64,000 bases of DNA from Methylobacter psychrophilus (GTDB lineage Bacteria; Pseudomonadota; Gammaproteobacteria; Methylococcales; Methylomonadaceae), in the NCBI RefSeq assembly GCF_025583945.1, contig NZ_JAOEGU010000010.1, positions 54,419 through 118,418 of the forward strand, read 5' to 3'. Shown in pieces: positions 1 through 7,872 of this stretch. Made by a program: the position numbers and the translations under genes. A model generated the notes under the pieces. The model saw nothing but the letters and a program-made list of their open reading frames with translations. It was not told where the DNA came from and did not search any database. Numbering within the stretch: position 1 is the first letter of the stretch; each line of letters opens with the position of its first letter.

Positions 1-1
1 A

Positions 2-703
2 ATTTTCACTTGTGAAGATGAACGTTTGTTGGCAAAACAATCATTTTGGTTATACAAAGCCAATGAAGCCGTCACTGCTTATGGCGTAGCTAACCCACCT
101 GCAAATGGGGTAGAACTGGCGGCTCAATTTCTAACTCAATATCCACAACTCCAAGGCAAACGCCTTGCCTTATACCTCAGTCGTATTCATGTAAAAAAAG
201 GCTGTGATTTATTGATTGAAGCCTTTGCCAAAGTAGCCAAGCACGATAAAAGCCTTCATTTGGTGATGGCGGGGCCTGATCAAATTGGCTGGGTAGCTAA
301 ACTGCAAGCGCAAGCAGAAGCCTTGAGCATTGCCGACCGTATTACCTGGCCGGGTATGTTGCAGGGCGAGATGAAATGGGGTGCGTTTTATGCGGCAGAG
401 GTTTTTGTGTTGCCTTCGCATCAAGAGAATTTTGGTATAGTGGTAGCCGAGGCTTTGGCCTGCGGCAAACCGGTTTTAATCAGTAATAAAGTCAATATAT
501 GGCGTGAAATTGCAGCCGATGGAGCCGGCTTGGTTGCCGATGATACCTTGGCAGGCACCGATGATCTGTTGCAGCGTTGGTTGGCTATGAGTGAAGAAAC
601 CTTTGCCGCGATGCAGGCAAAAACCATTCCCTGCTTTCAAAATCGTTTTCATGTGCAACGTGCTGCAGAGCGGTTGATCGAAATTATTAGGGAAAGTTTA
701 TGA
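2..703 (+). CDS. Glycosyltransferase, GT-B fold (GT4-like), 5' end outside the window
   Basis: The frame is open from the first bases, so the N-terminal acceptor domain lies upstream of the window; about 233 residues remain. They form the nucleotide-sugar-binding half of a retaining GT4-type glycosyltransferase. Visible are a PPANGVE-like loop after the domain linker, the strand LYLSRIHVKKGCDLLIEAF, and the family E-x7-E signature in SHQENFGIVVAEALACGKPV. It probably adds one sugar of the exopolysaccharide repeat unit at the cytoplasmic membrane face. Its stop overlaps the start of the acetyltransferase gene (ATGA), which indicates one operon. The acceptor and sugar cannot be read from the sequence. 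Confidence 0.88.
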   Translation: MFTCEDERLLAKQSFWLYKANEAVTAYGVANPPANGVELAAQFLTQYPQLQGKRLALYLSRIHVKKGCDLLIEAFAKVAKHDKSLHLVMAGPDQIGWVAKLQAQAEALSIADRITWPGMLQGEMKWGAFYAAEVFVLPSHQENFGIVVAEALACGKPVLISNKVNIWREIAADGAGLVADDTLAGTDDLLQRWLAMSEETFAAMQAKTIPCFQNRFHVQRAAERLIEIIRESL

Positions 704-1251
704 TTATGCAAAACAACGACCCCTATACTGAGCCCTCGTTTCAATTGAGTAATCGGTTGCTACGTGCAGTTTGGGGTGTGGTTTATTTTCTTTTTTTCAG
801 GACCAGTCCAAGACCTTTTCATGCATGGAGATCCTTTATTTTAAAATTATTTGGTGCAAAAATTGGACAACATGTGCATGTTTATCCTTCAGTAAAAATT
901 TGGGCTCCTTGGAATTTACATCTCGGTAATTATGTTGGCATTGGCGATGGCGCAACCCTTTACTGCATGGAGACGATAACAATTGGTGACTATGCAGTAA
1001 TATCACAAGGTGCACATTTATGTTGCGGCACACATGACTACAACAGCAAAAATTTTCAATTATTAGCCAAACCTATAATAATTGAATCACAAGCCTGGGT
1101 ATGCGCTGAAGCATTTATACATCCCGGAGTTGTTATACCTGAGGGCGCAGTCATTGGTGCCCGATCTGTTGTTACAAAAAGCTTGTTAGTACCTTGGGCA
1201 GTGTATGCCGGCAATCCTTGCAAACAAGTTGCTACCAGACATCTAAAGTAA
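700..1251 (+). CDS. WcaF-like exopolysaccharide acetyltransferase
   Basis: A 183-residue acyltransferase of the left-handed beta-helix (hexapeptide repeat) family, close in length and layout to the colanic acid acetyltransferase WcaF. Hexapeptide repeats run from about residue 55 to 165 (for example IGDGATLYCMETITIGDYAV and PEGAVIGARSVVTKS). The HDYNSKNF segment occupies the catalytic loop and supplies a His. The C-terminal YAGNPCKQVATR is typical of the family. It probably O-acetylates a sugar of the exopolysaccharide using acetyl-CoA. Its ATG overlaps the stop of the upstream glycosyltransferase. A second ATG lies two codons downstream, so the exact start is uncertain by two residues. Confidence 0.85.
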   Translation: MIMQNNDPYTEPSFQLSNRLLRAVWGVVYFLFFRTSPRPFHAWRSFILKLFGAKIGQHVHVYPSVKIWAPWNLHLGNYVGIGDGATLYCMETITIGDYAVISQGAHLCCGTHDYNSKNFQLLAKPIIIESQAWVCAEAFIHPGVVIPEGAVIGARSVVTKSLLVPWAVYAGNPCKQVATRHLK

Positions 1252-1286
1252 AATTTACCCTAGTGATTATTTAAACGAGAAATAAT

Positions 1287-2240
1287 ATGAGAAATTACAA
1301 CCCTACAAAGCGAATTTTAGTCACTGGTGGTTCCGGCTTTCTTGGAAGTCATCTTTGCGACCGACTTATTGAACAAGGACATGATGTTTTATGTGTTGAT
1401 AATTTTTTTACCGGTACCAAGCATAATATCGAACATTTACTTCATCATCCTCGCTTTGAGTTAATGCGTCACGATGTCACTTTTCCATTATTTGTTGAAG
1501 TGGATGAAATATATAATCTGGCTTGCCCAGCCTCACCCATACACTACCAGCATGACCCGGTACAAACCACCAAAACTAGTGTGCATGGCGCTATTAACAT
1601 GTTGGGCTTGGCCAAACGTTTGCGTGCAAAAATATTGCAGGCATCGACCAGCGAAGTGTATGGTGATCCGGAAGTTCATCCACAACCTGAGAGCTATTGG
1701 GGTAAGGTTAATACCATTGGTATCCGCTCTTGTTATGATGAGGGCAAGCGCTGTGCTGAAACTTTATTTTTTGATTATCAGCGCCAACATCAATTACGCA
1801 TTAAAGTTGTACGTATATTTAATACTTATGGCCCACGTATGCATCCCAATGATGGACGAGTGGTATCCAACTTTATTATGCAAGCTTTACGTGGCGAAGA
1901 TATAACAATTTACGGTGATGGTAGCCAAACACGCAGTTTTTGTTATGTAGATGATTTATTAGAAGCCATGATTCGCGCCATGAATACCTCTGATGATTTT
2001 AATGGGCCTGTTAATATTGGTAATCCGGTTGAATTTACCATGTTGCAGTTGGCTCAACTGGTTATTGATCTAACCGGTTCAAAAAGTAAATTGGTTTTTA
2101 ATCCATTACCTTCGGATGACCCTAAGCAACGCAGACCTGATATTTCTTTGGCAAAGCAAGTATTAGATGGCTGGGAACCGCGTGTTAATTTGGCTGAAGG
2201 CCTTGTTAAAACGATTGAGTACTTCTCCAATCAGGTATAA
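1287..2240 (+). CDS. uxs: UDP-glucuronic acid decarboxylase (UDP-xylose synthase)
   Basis: A 317-residue extended short-chain dehydrogenase/reductase. The N-terminal NAD site GGSGFLG is at residues 14-20. The catalytic YxxxK is Tyr150/Lys154 (in SCYDEGKR), with the partner STSEVYG near 120-126. The Uxs-specific stretches [12 protein letters not shown] and [20 protein letters not shown] are present. The enzyme converts UDP-glucuronate to UDP-xylose in the cytosol with bound NAD. UDP-glucuronate would be supplied by ugd at 4388, so the polymer probably contains glucuronate, xylose or a derivative. It sits five bases before a GT2 gene. The length matches bacterial Uxs. Confidence 0.93.
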   Translation: MRNYNPTKRILVTGGSGFLGSHLCDRLIEQGHDVLCVDNFFTGTKHNIEHLLHHPRFELMRHDVTFPLFVEVDEIYNLACPASPIHYQHDPVQTTKTSVHGAINMLGLAKRLRAKILQASTSEVYGDPEVHPQPESYWGKVNTIGIRSCYDEGKRCAETLFFDYQRQHQLRIKVVRIFNTYGPRMHPNDGRVVSNFIMQALRGEDITIYGDGSQTRSFCYVDDLLEAMIRAMNTSDDFNGPVNIGNPVEFTMLQLAQLVIDLTGSKSKLVFNPLPSDDPKQRRPDISLAKQVLDGWEPRVNLAEGLVKTIEYFSNQV

Positions 2241-2245
2241 CCAAT

Positions 2246-3082
2246 ATGACTACAAATTCTTGTGTGGTCGTTATATTGACGTTTAATTCTGCAAATATTA
2301 TTCGCGAGACTCTGACGCAGGCACTCAAGGTTAGTCCCAACATATTTGTCGTTGATTCAGGCTCAAAAGATGATACTCCCGACATTGCAAGAGCTATGGG
2401 TTGTGTTGTCATTGATCGTGCTTTTGTTAATTATAGCGATCAACGTAATTGGGCAATTGAGCAGATATCATCGCAGTATGAATGGCAACTGCATCTGGAT
2501 GCTGATGAGGTATTGGATGAGGTAGCTATAGCCGCCATTAATAAGGCACTAAATGGTGAGCGTCCCTTTAATGCTTATCTGATTAAACGTCGTGATTATT
2601 TTATGGGGCGCATGTTACGCTTTAGCGGTGTTAATCCGTGGCATTTAAGATTATTTAAATCCGGCTTTGGCCAATGCGAAAATCGGCTTTATGATCAGCA
2701 CTTTGTAGCAACCTGTCCTACCGGAAATCTATCAGGTTTAATGCACGACAAAAATGCATCAAGTATGGCCGGTTGGACAGCAAGTCATAACCGCTGGAGT
2801 GATCTTGAGGCAGATCAAATCATGGCTGAAATAAAGATTAATGATGATGTGTTGCAGCCACGTTTGTTAGGTGATGCCCGCGAGCGTACTCGTTTTATTA
2901 AGGGTTTGTACTATAAGTTACCTATTGGTTTACGTGCTCTTTCTTATTTTATTTACCGGTATCTATTTCGTCTGGGCTTTCTGGATGGTGTTGTTGGCTT
3001 CTATTTTGCCTTTTTCCAAGCCTTTTGGTTTCGTATGCTTGTCGATGCCAAAATTTATGAAAAGAACTTAAGCCATAAATAA
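2246..3082 (+). CDS. Family 2 glycosyltransferase
   Basis: A 278-residue GT-A (GT2) enzyme similar to lipopolysaccharide core WaaE/KdtX-type glucosyltransferases. The N-terminal VVVILTFNSANIIRETL and VVDSGSKDDT strands form the nucleotide fold. The metal-binding DxD is D85-A-D87 in HLDADEVLDE. The hydrophobic C-terminal segment (about 225-265) suggests membrane association. It is expected to add a sugar to a lipid-linked intermediate. It follows uxs by five bases. The last ~90 bases of the gene recur near 4298-4385, just before ugd, marking a duplication of this junction. Confidence 0.88.
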   Translation: MTTNSCVVVILTFNSANIIRETLTQALKVSPNIFVVDSGSKDDTPDIARAMGCVVIDRAFVNYSDQRNWAIEQISSQYEWQLHLDADEVLDEVAIAAINKALNGERPFNAYLIKRRDYFMGRMLRFSGVNPWHLRLFKSGFGQCENRLYDQHFVATCPTGNLSGLMHDKNASSMAGWTASHNRWSDLEADQIMAEIKINDDVLQPRLLGDARERTRFIKGLYYKLPIGLRALSYFIYRYLFRLGFLDGVVGFYFAFFQAFWFRMLVDAKIYEKNLSHK

Positions 3083-3084
3083 TT

Positions 3085-3175
3085 ATGAAAATTGCTATTT
3101 TGCTATTGCAGGTACTCGTTACGCAGGACATGCAGGCCTTACCTTACACAACATTACTGCAATTTTTATGAGTAT
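3085..3175 (+). pseudogene. Decayed copy of the ugd 5' end
   Basis: Directly after the GT2 stop, an ATG followed by AAAATTGCTATT and then GCAGGTAC..GTTACG matches the start of the intact ugd at 4388 (ATGAAAATTGCTATTGCAGG...). It carries a small insertion (TTGCTA) and scattered substitutions and loses similarity after about 90 bases. No usable reading frame follows. With the GT2-tail remnant at 4298-4382, it shows that GT2 and ugd were once adjacent and that the junction was duplicated around the SGNH hydrolase gene. Confidence 0.6.
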
Positions 3176-3235
3176 TTCATGTGTTAAATACGCGTAAATT
3201 AGAATCGTCGGACAGCAAAGTAATAGGACCATAAC

Positions 3236-4096
3236 TTGAAAAAACTTCACTTGGTAATACTATTATTAGCCACACTTATTTTTGTGGGTGGGGAGCTATT
3301 AGCTCGCTATATCGGGGTAGTTGATTTCCCTTTATATGATGCTAACCCGGTCATTGGCTATATACCTACAGCCAATCAAAACGGTCGTTTTTTAAATAGC
3401 CATGAGTGGCAATTTAATGAAAAACATATGGGTGCCAGCATTTTTGTGACCAATGCTGAACCTGATGTTTTGCTAGTAGGTGACAGCATTGTTTTGGGCG
3501 GCAATCCCCTTACCCAAGCAGATCGGCTTGGGCCAAAATTGCAAAAGGTAACTTCGTATTCAATTTGGCCAATCTCAGCAGGTAGTTGGGCTTTACGTAA
3601 TGAGTTGGCTTATTTACGCGCTAACCCTGATGTGCTTAAGCAAATGGATGCCATTGTATTTGTCTTTAATTCTGGGGATTTTGGTGATGCATCTTCTTGG
3701 AAATGTGAGTTAACACACCCCCGCAATAAGCCAACTCTAGCGCTTTGGTATTTGTTTAATAAGTATGTTTATTCATTTTATCCATGTGCAGTGGTGCCTG
3801 ATGATTTACAGGTACCTGCTGGAGATGTTTGGCTTGAATTAGCTGAATTTTTAAAGTCTACAAAACTTAAACCGTTATATATTATATACCCCGATAAACC
3901 AGAATCGCTGAATGCCGAATTAAGACATTCGCATTTTGCACCATACCTTGCCAAGTTAAGTGCTATGGGGGGGCGTTATGTGTTGGTTGCCGATGACAAA
4001 AGATGGTCAGCTAATTATTATCGGGATGGAATACATCCTTCTGCCGAAGGGAATCATGTATTGGCTGAAATAATTGCCGATGCTTTGAAGCAATAA
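3236..4096 (+). CDS. Membrane-anchored or secreted SGNH/GDSL-type hydrolase
   Basis: A 286-residue protein with a TTG start preceded by AGGACC. An N-terminal hydrophobic helix (residues 5-25) is a signal anchor or signal peptide. The remainder looks like an SGNH hydrolase. Block I is VGDSIVLGG with the nucleophile Ser84. Block V is DGIHPSAEGNHVL near residues 264-276, giving Asp264 and His267 of the triad. Such proteins in exopolysaccharide clusters often add or remove acetyl groups in the periplasm; that role is inferred from context. The gene is flanked on both sides by degenerate copies of the GT2-ugd junction, so it appears to have been inserted there. A later ATG start is possible but would remove the hydrophobic segment. 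Confidence 0.7.
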   Translation: MKKLHLVILLLATLIFVGGELLARYIGVVDFPLYDANPVIGYIPTANQNGRFLNSHEWQFNEKHMGASIFVTNAEPDVLLVGDSIVLGGNPLTQADRLGPKLQKVTSYSIWPISAGSWALRNELAYLRANPDVLKQMDAIVFVFNSGDFGDASSWKCELTHPRNKPTLALWYLFNKYVYSFYPCAVVPDDLQVPAGDVWLELAEFLKSTKLKPLYIIYPDKPESLNAELRHSHFAPYLAKLSAMGGRYVLVADDKRWSANYYRDGIHPSAEGNHVLAEIIADALKQ

Positions 4097-4255
4097 CGGG
4101 GTCGTATCCTTTTGCAGGGCTTGTGGTATCGCTACCTGATTGATCTTAAATGCCTGGAAGCAAAGAGGTTTCTTGCCGGCTCCAAGCCGAAAGAGGAAAA
4201 ATCGCACGACTGGTTAAGTTAACCGGTTAAAGCATGAATAAGATCAAATCGACAA

Positions 4256-4291
4256 TCTCTATTTCCCAAGCTCCTGCTTGGGAAATAGAGA
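4256..4291. repeat. Perfect 16-bp hairpin of the CCCAAGC..GCTTGGG family
   Basis: Arms TCTCTATTTCCCAAGC and GCTTGGGAAATAGAGA flank a TCCT loop. The CCCAAGCTCC core is shared with the palindromes at 7779-7860, so this is one member of a dispersed palindrome family. It lies in the 291-base gap between the SGNH gene and ugd. No T-run follows, so it is not a standard terminator. Confidence 0.75.
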
Positions 4292-4297
4292 GTTTTA

Positions 4298-4382
4298 TTG
4301 GCTTCTATTTGCCTGTTTCCAGACCTTTTGGTTTCGCACCTTTGTCGATACCAATATTTATAAACAAAACTTAATCCATAAA
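4298..4382 (+). pseudogene. Decayed copy of the GT2 gene 3' end
   Basis: The sequence from TTGGCTTCTATTTGCC to TTAATCCATAAATCATT matches the last ~85 bases of the GT2 gene at 2996-3082, with several substitutions and small deletions that break the frame. It lies immediately before the intact ugd start. It is the second half of the duplicated GT2-ugd junction that brackets the SGNH hydrolase gene. Confidence 0.6.
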
Positions 4383-4387
4383 TCATT

Positions 4388-5554
4388 ATGAAAATTGCTA
4401 TTGCAGGTACCGGTTACGTAGGGCTGTCTAATGCCATTTTGCTGGCACAACATAACGAAGTAGTCGCCATTGATATTATTGCTGAAAAAGTTGCGCTACT
4501 TAACCAAAAAAAATCACCCATTGAAGATGTCGAGCTTGAAGATTATTTAACCAACAAGCCACTTAACCTTAAAGCTACGCTGGATAAATTTGAGGCTTAT
4601 ACGGGCGCTGATTATGTCATTATCGCCACACCAACGGATTATGATCCTGAAACAAACTACTTTAATACCCAATCAATTGAAGCGGTTATTAAGGATGTAA
4701 CGGCTATCAACCCGACTGCGGTGATGATTATAAAATCGACTGTTCCTGTCGGTTACACTGATAAGTTAAAAGCACAATTAAATTGTGATAACTTGATTTT
4801 TTCACCTGAATTTCTGCGTGAAGGTCGAGCGCTTTATGACAACTTGCACCCCTCACGTATTATCATCGGCGAAATTTCTGAACGGGCGCAAACGTTTGCA
4901 AAATTATTACAGCAAGGTGCTGTAAAACAAAATATAGATATATTATTTACCAACTCAACGGAAGCAGAAGCTATCAAGTTGTTTGCCAATACTTATTTGG
5001 CTATGCGTGTGGCTTATTTTAATGAGCTTGATACTTATGCCGCGACCCATGGCCTGAATACCAAGCATATTATCCAGGGTGTTAGTCTTGATCCTAGGAT
5101 TGGTGATCACTATAACAATCCATCGTTTGGCTATGGTGGTTATTGTTTGCCTAAAGACACCAAGCAATTGTTGGCTAATTATAATGATGTACCGCAAAAC
5201 CTTATTAATGCCATTGTCGATTCCAACACAACCAGAAAAGACTTTGTCGCAACGAGTATTATCAAATATAACCCCAAGGTGGTAGGAATCTACCGCCTGA
5301 TTATGAAAGCCGGCTCTGACAATTTTCGTGCCTCAAGCATTCAGGGGATTATGAAACGAATCAAGGCAAAGGGCATTGAAGTGATTATTTATGAGCCGGC
5401 TCTTAAGGAGCAGCAATTTTTTAATTCAAGAGTTGTTAATGACCTGGCGCTTTTTAAACAAGAAGCAGATGTGATTGTCGCTAATCGCATTACCGATGAC
5501 ATCCACGATGTTATTGACAAGGTGTATAGCCGTGATTTATTTGGGAAAGATTAA
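4388..5554 (+). CDS. ugd: UDP-glucose 6-dehydrogenase
   Basis: A 388-residue enzyme matching the short (E. coli Ugd-like) class. The NAD-binding GxGxxG is GTGYVG at residues 7-12. STVPVGYT (118-124) and [11 protein letters not shown] (139-149) are conserved family stretches. The catalytic Cys253 lies in [15 protein letters not shown]. The C-terminal UDP-binding domain includes [14 protein letters not shown]. It oxidises UDP-glucose to UDP-glucuronate with two NAD+. The product feeds Uxs (1287) and glucuronyl transfer. The last 58 codons (Glu331 to Asp388) and the downstream REP hairpin are repeated four more times in tandem. Confidence 0.95.
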   Translation: MKIAIAGTGYVGLSNAILLAQHNEVVAIDIIAEKVALLNQKKSPIEDVELEDYLTNKPLNLKATLDKFEAYTGADYVIIATPTDYDPETNYFNTQSIEAVIKDVTAINPTAVMIIKSTVPVGYTDKLKAQLNCDNLIFSPEFLREGRALYDNLHPSRIIIGEISERAQTFAKLLQQGAVKQNIDILFTNSTEAEAIKLFANTYLAMRVAYFNELDTYAATHGLNTKHIIQGVSLDPRIGDHYNNPSFGYGGYCLPKDTKQLLANYNDVPQNLINAIVDSNTTRKDFVATSIIKYNPKVVGIYRLIMKAGSDNFRASSIQGIMKRIKAKGIEVIIYEPALKEQQFFNSRVVNDLALFKQEADVIVANRITDDIHDVIDKVYSRDLFGKD

Positions 5555-5713
5555 AAGCAGGAGGGGGTATTAAGCATTTTTCTTGTTGCCTTATCTCCTC
5601 GTGCAAATATAGGATGGGCTGAGGCAACGATGCCCATCAATTGGTTGATTATGGGTTGATGATGGGCATCCTGTCGTCAGCCCATCCTATGATAAATCGA
5701 ATATGTTTAATTC

Positions 5714-5893
5714 ATGGAAGTGATTATTTATGAGCCGGCTCTTAAGGAGCAGCAATTTTTTAATTCAAGAGTTGTTAATGACCTGGCGCTTTTTAAACAA
5801 GAAGCGGATGTGATTGTCGCTAACCGCATTACCGATGACATCCACGATGTTATTGACAAGGTGTATAGCCGTGATTTGTTTGGGAAAGATTAA
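5714..5893 (+). pseudogene. ugd-tail cassette 2: intact 59-codon ORF
   Basis: ATG-GAA-GTG opens a 59-codon frame identical in protein sequence to Ugd residues 331-388 with an added initiator Met, ending at the same stop. It differs from ugd at three codons (Ala GCA to GCG, Asn AAT to AAC, Leu TTA to TTG), all silent. No good ribosome binding site precedes the ATG. It lacks the Rossmann domains and Cys253 and cannot be a dehydrogenase. Whether it is translated is unknown. Confidence 0.6.
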
Positions 5894-6063
5894 AAGCTTG
5901 GGGGGGTATTAAGCATTTTTTTTGTTGCCTTATCTCCTCGTGCAAATATAGGATGGGCTGAGGCAACGATGCCCATCAATTGGTTGATTGTGGGTTGATT
6001 GTGGGTTGATGATGGGCATCCTGTCGTTAGCCCATCCTATGATAAATCGAATATGTTTAATTC

Positions 6064-6243
6064 ATGGAAGTAATCATTTATGAGCCGGCTCTTAAGGAGC
6101 AGCAATTCTTCAATTCAAGAGTTGTTAATGACCTGGCGCTTTTTAAACAAGAAGCGGATGTGATTGTCGCTAACCGCATTACCGATGATATCCACGATGT
6201 TATTGACAAAGTGTATAGCCGTGATTTATTTGGGAAAGATTAA
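6064..6243 (+). pseudogene. ugd-tail cassette 3: intact 59-codon ORF
   Basis: Same 59-residue product as cassette 2. It differs from ugd at eight codons (GTG/GTA, ATT/ATC, two TTT/TTC, GCA/GCG, AAT/AAC, GAC/GAT, AAG/AAA), every one synonymous. It is the most diverged copy at DNA level yet encodes an unchanged peptide. Confidence 0.6.
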
Positions 6244-6400
6244 AAGCTTGGGGGGGTATTAAGCATTTTTTTTGTTGCCTTATCTCCTCGTGCAAATATA
6301 GGATGGGCTGAGGCAACGATGCCCATCAATTGGTTGATTGGATTGATGATGGGCATCCTGTCGTCAGCCCATCCTATGATAAATCGAATATGTTTAATTC

Positions 6401-6580
6401 ATGGAAGTGATTATTTATGAGCCGGCTCTTAAGGAGCAGCAATTCTTCAATTCAAGAGTTGTTAATGACCTGGCGCTTTTTAAACAAGAAGCGGATGTGA
6501 TTGTCGCTAATCGCATTACCGATGATATCCACGATGTTATTGACAAGGTGTATAGCCGTGATTTATTTGGGAAAGATTAA
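6401..6580 (+). pseudogene. ugd-tail cassette 4: intact 59-codon ORF
   Basis: Same 59-residue product. It differs from ugd at four codons (two TTT/TTC, GCA/GCG, GAC/GAT), all synonymous. The spacer after the stop (AAGCAGGAGGGGG) matches ugd and cassette 5, whereas cassettes 2 and 3 have AAGCTTGGGGGG. The copies therefore fall into two spacer classes. Confidence 0.6.
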
Positions 6581-6748
6581 AAGCAGGAGGGGGTATTAAG
6601 CATTTTTTTTGTTGCCTTATCTCCTCGTGCAAATATAGGATGGGCTGAGGCAACGATGCCCATCAATTGGTTGATTGGATGGATGATGGATTGATGATGG
6701 GCATCCTGTCGTCAGCCCATCCTATGATAAATCGAATATGTTTAATTC

Positions 6749-6928
6749 ATGGAAGTGATTATTTATGAGCCGGCTCTTAAGGAGCAGCAATTTTTCAACT
6801 CAAGAGTTGTTAATGACCTGGCGCTTTTTAAACAAGAAGCGGATGTGATTGTCGCTAATCGCATTACCGATGACATCCACGATGTTATTGACAAAGTATA
6901 TAGCCGTGATTTATTTGGGAAAGATTAA
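6749..6928 (+). pseudogene. ugd-tail cassette 5: intact 59-codon ORF
   Basis: Same 59-residue product. It differs from ugd at five codons (TTT/TTC, AAT/AAC, GCA/GCG, AAG/AAA, GTG/GTA), all synonymous. This is the last unit before the RAYT gene. Its linker runs into a half REP at 7098 instead of a further cassette. Confidence 0.6.
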
Positions 6929-7097
6929 AAGCAGGAGGGGGTATTAAGCATTTTTTTTGTTGCCTTATCTCCTCGTGCAAATATAGGATGGGCTGAGGCA
7001 ACGATGCCCATCAATTGGTTGATTGGATTGATGATGGATTGATGATGGGCATCCTGTCGTCAGCCCATCCTATGATAAATCAAATATGTTTAATTTA

Positions 7098-7128
7098 TGA
7101 TGGGCATCGTTGCCTCAATCCATCCTAT
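7098..7128. repeat. Half REP element upstream of RAYT
   Basis: TGATGGGCATCGTTGCCTCA followed by ATCCATCCTAT is one arm of the same palindrome found in the array, in inverted orientation. It lies 15 bases before the transposase ATG. With the full element at 7691-7760 it brackets the RAYT gene. Confidence 0.75.
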
Positions 7129-7143
7129 GGATAATTTAATAAT

Positions 7144-7677
7144 ATGACAAACTATCGCCGTATTTATACCCCTGGTGCGACTTGGTTTTTTACCGTTAAT
7201 CTGGCCACTCGTAACAATAATAAATTATTAATCGATAAAATCGAGCAATTGCGACAGGCTTTTCGGTATGTTAAACAAAAACATCCTTTTATCATCAATG
7301 CGATTGTTATTATGCCGGATCATTTGCATTGTATTTGGACGCTTCCTGTTGGAGACTCTGATTATTCAATACGTTGGAGCTTGATCAAAGCACATTTTTC
7401 GCGTGCCATGGAAAAAGGTGAATTTACTTCAGCAAGTCGGCAACGCAAAAATGAGCGAAGTATATGGCAACGTCGATTTTGGGCGCATTTAATAATCGAC
7501 GAGAATGATTTTAATCAACATATGGATTATATTCATAGGAATCCCGTTAAACATGGTTTAACAAAGCGGGTAGTTGATTGGCGTTATTCAAGTTTTCACT
7601 ATTATGTGAAACTTGGCATTTATCCTTCAACGTGGGGGGATGTGGAAACGAATTTGATGTTAAAACCGGGTGAATAA
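7144..7677 (+). CDS. REP-associated tyrosine transposase (RAYT, Y1/HUH family)
   Basis: A 177-residue Y1-transposase-fold protein of full usual length. The HUH motif is His60/His62 in IMPDHLHCIW. The catalytic tyrosine is Tyr129 in MDYIHRNPVKHGL, the hallmark of RAYTs. RAYTs bind and nick single-stranded REP hairpins and are thought to spread them. The gene is flanked by REP palindromes of the same family as those in the ugd-tail array (half element at 7098, full element at 7691), so this enzyme is the likely cognate mobiliser. All catalytic residues are present, so it looks functional. Confidence 0.92.
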   Translation: MTNYRRIYTPGATWFFTVNLATRNNNKLLIDKIEQLRQAFRYVKQKHPFIINAIVIMPDHLHCIWTLPVGDSDYSIRWSLIKAHFSRAMEKGEFTSASRQRKNERSIWQRRFWAHLIIDENDFNQHMDYIHRNPVKHGLTKRVVDWRYSSFHYYVKLGIYPSTWGDVETNLMLKPGE

Positions 7678-7690
7678 TTGATTTAAAAAT

Positions 7691-7760
7691 ATAGGATGGG
7701 CTGAGGCAACGATGCCCATCGATTGATTTATGATGGGCATCCTGCGCCAGCCCATCCTAT
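7691..7760. repeat. REP palindrome downstream of RAYT
   Basis: The arms ATAGGATGGGCTGAGGCAAC.. and ..GCGCCAGCCCATCCTAT pair imperfectly around a GATTGATTTA loop. The mismatched patch in mid-stem (GGCAAC versus GCGCCA) is in the same place as in the array REPs, as expected for RAYT substrates, which have a bulged stem. Confidence 0.85.
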
Positions 7761-7778
7761 GGATAATCTCATTACCTC

Positions 7779-7860
7779 GTTCCCAAGCTCCAGCTTGAGA
7801 ACCTAGCCTGTGAAGCTCCAGCTTCACGAACTACAAATATCCAAGCTGGAGCTTGGGAAC
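7779..7860. repeat. Cluster of AAGCTCCAGCTT palindromes
   Basis: GTTCCCAAGCTCCAGCTTG (7779-7797) is the exact inverse of CAAGCTGGAGCTTGGGAAC (7842-7860). A third palindrome, GTGAAGCTCCAGCTTCAC (7810-7827), sits between them. The group can fold as a long stem with an internal hairpin. It is related to the hairpin at 4256. It ends 12 bases before the start of the WcaI-like gene and overlaps its leader. Confidence 0.8.
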
Positions 7861-7872
7861 CAGCGGAACATT

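Larger units (their letters stand above)
5378..7097 (+). repeat. Five-copy tandem array of ugd tail plus REP hairpin
   Basis: Units begin at 5378 (inside ugd), 5717, 6067, 6404 and 6752, giving periods of 339, 350, 337 and 348 bases. Each unit holds the last 58 ugd codons, a short spacer, a REP-like palindrome and a linker ending TTTAATTCATG. The REP palindromes are at 5609-5690, 5948-6040, 6298-6377, 6635-6725 and 6983-7073, with arms starting ATAGGATGGGCTGA and ending TCAGCCCATCCTAT. Unit length varies mainly because the palindrome loop (repeats of TTGATG/GGATTGATG) varies. Within the coding part all inter-copy differences fall at third codon positions and are synonymous. Confidence 0.95.

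Noticed and set aside
5378..7097. Regular ~340-base array considered as CRISPR or integron cassettes
   Set aside because: Units are nearly identical along their whole length with no unique spacers, no integrase and no attC/attI; REP-linked tandem duplication explains it better.
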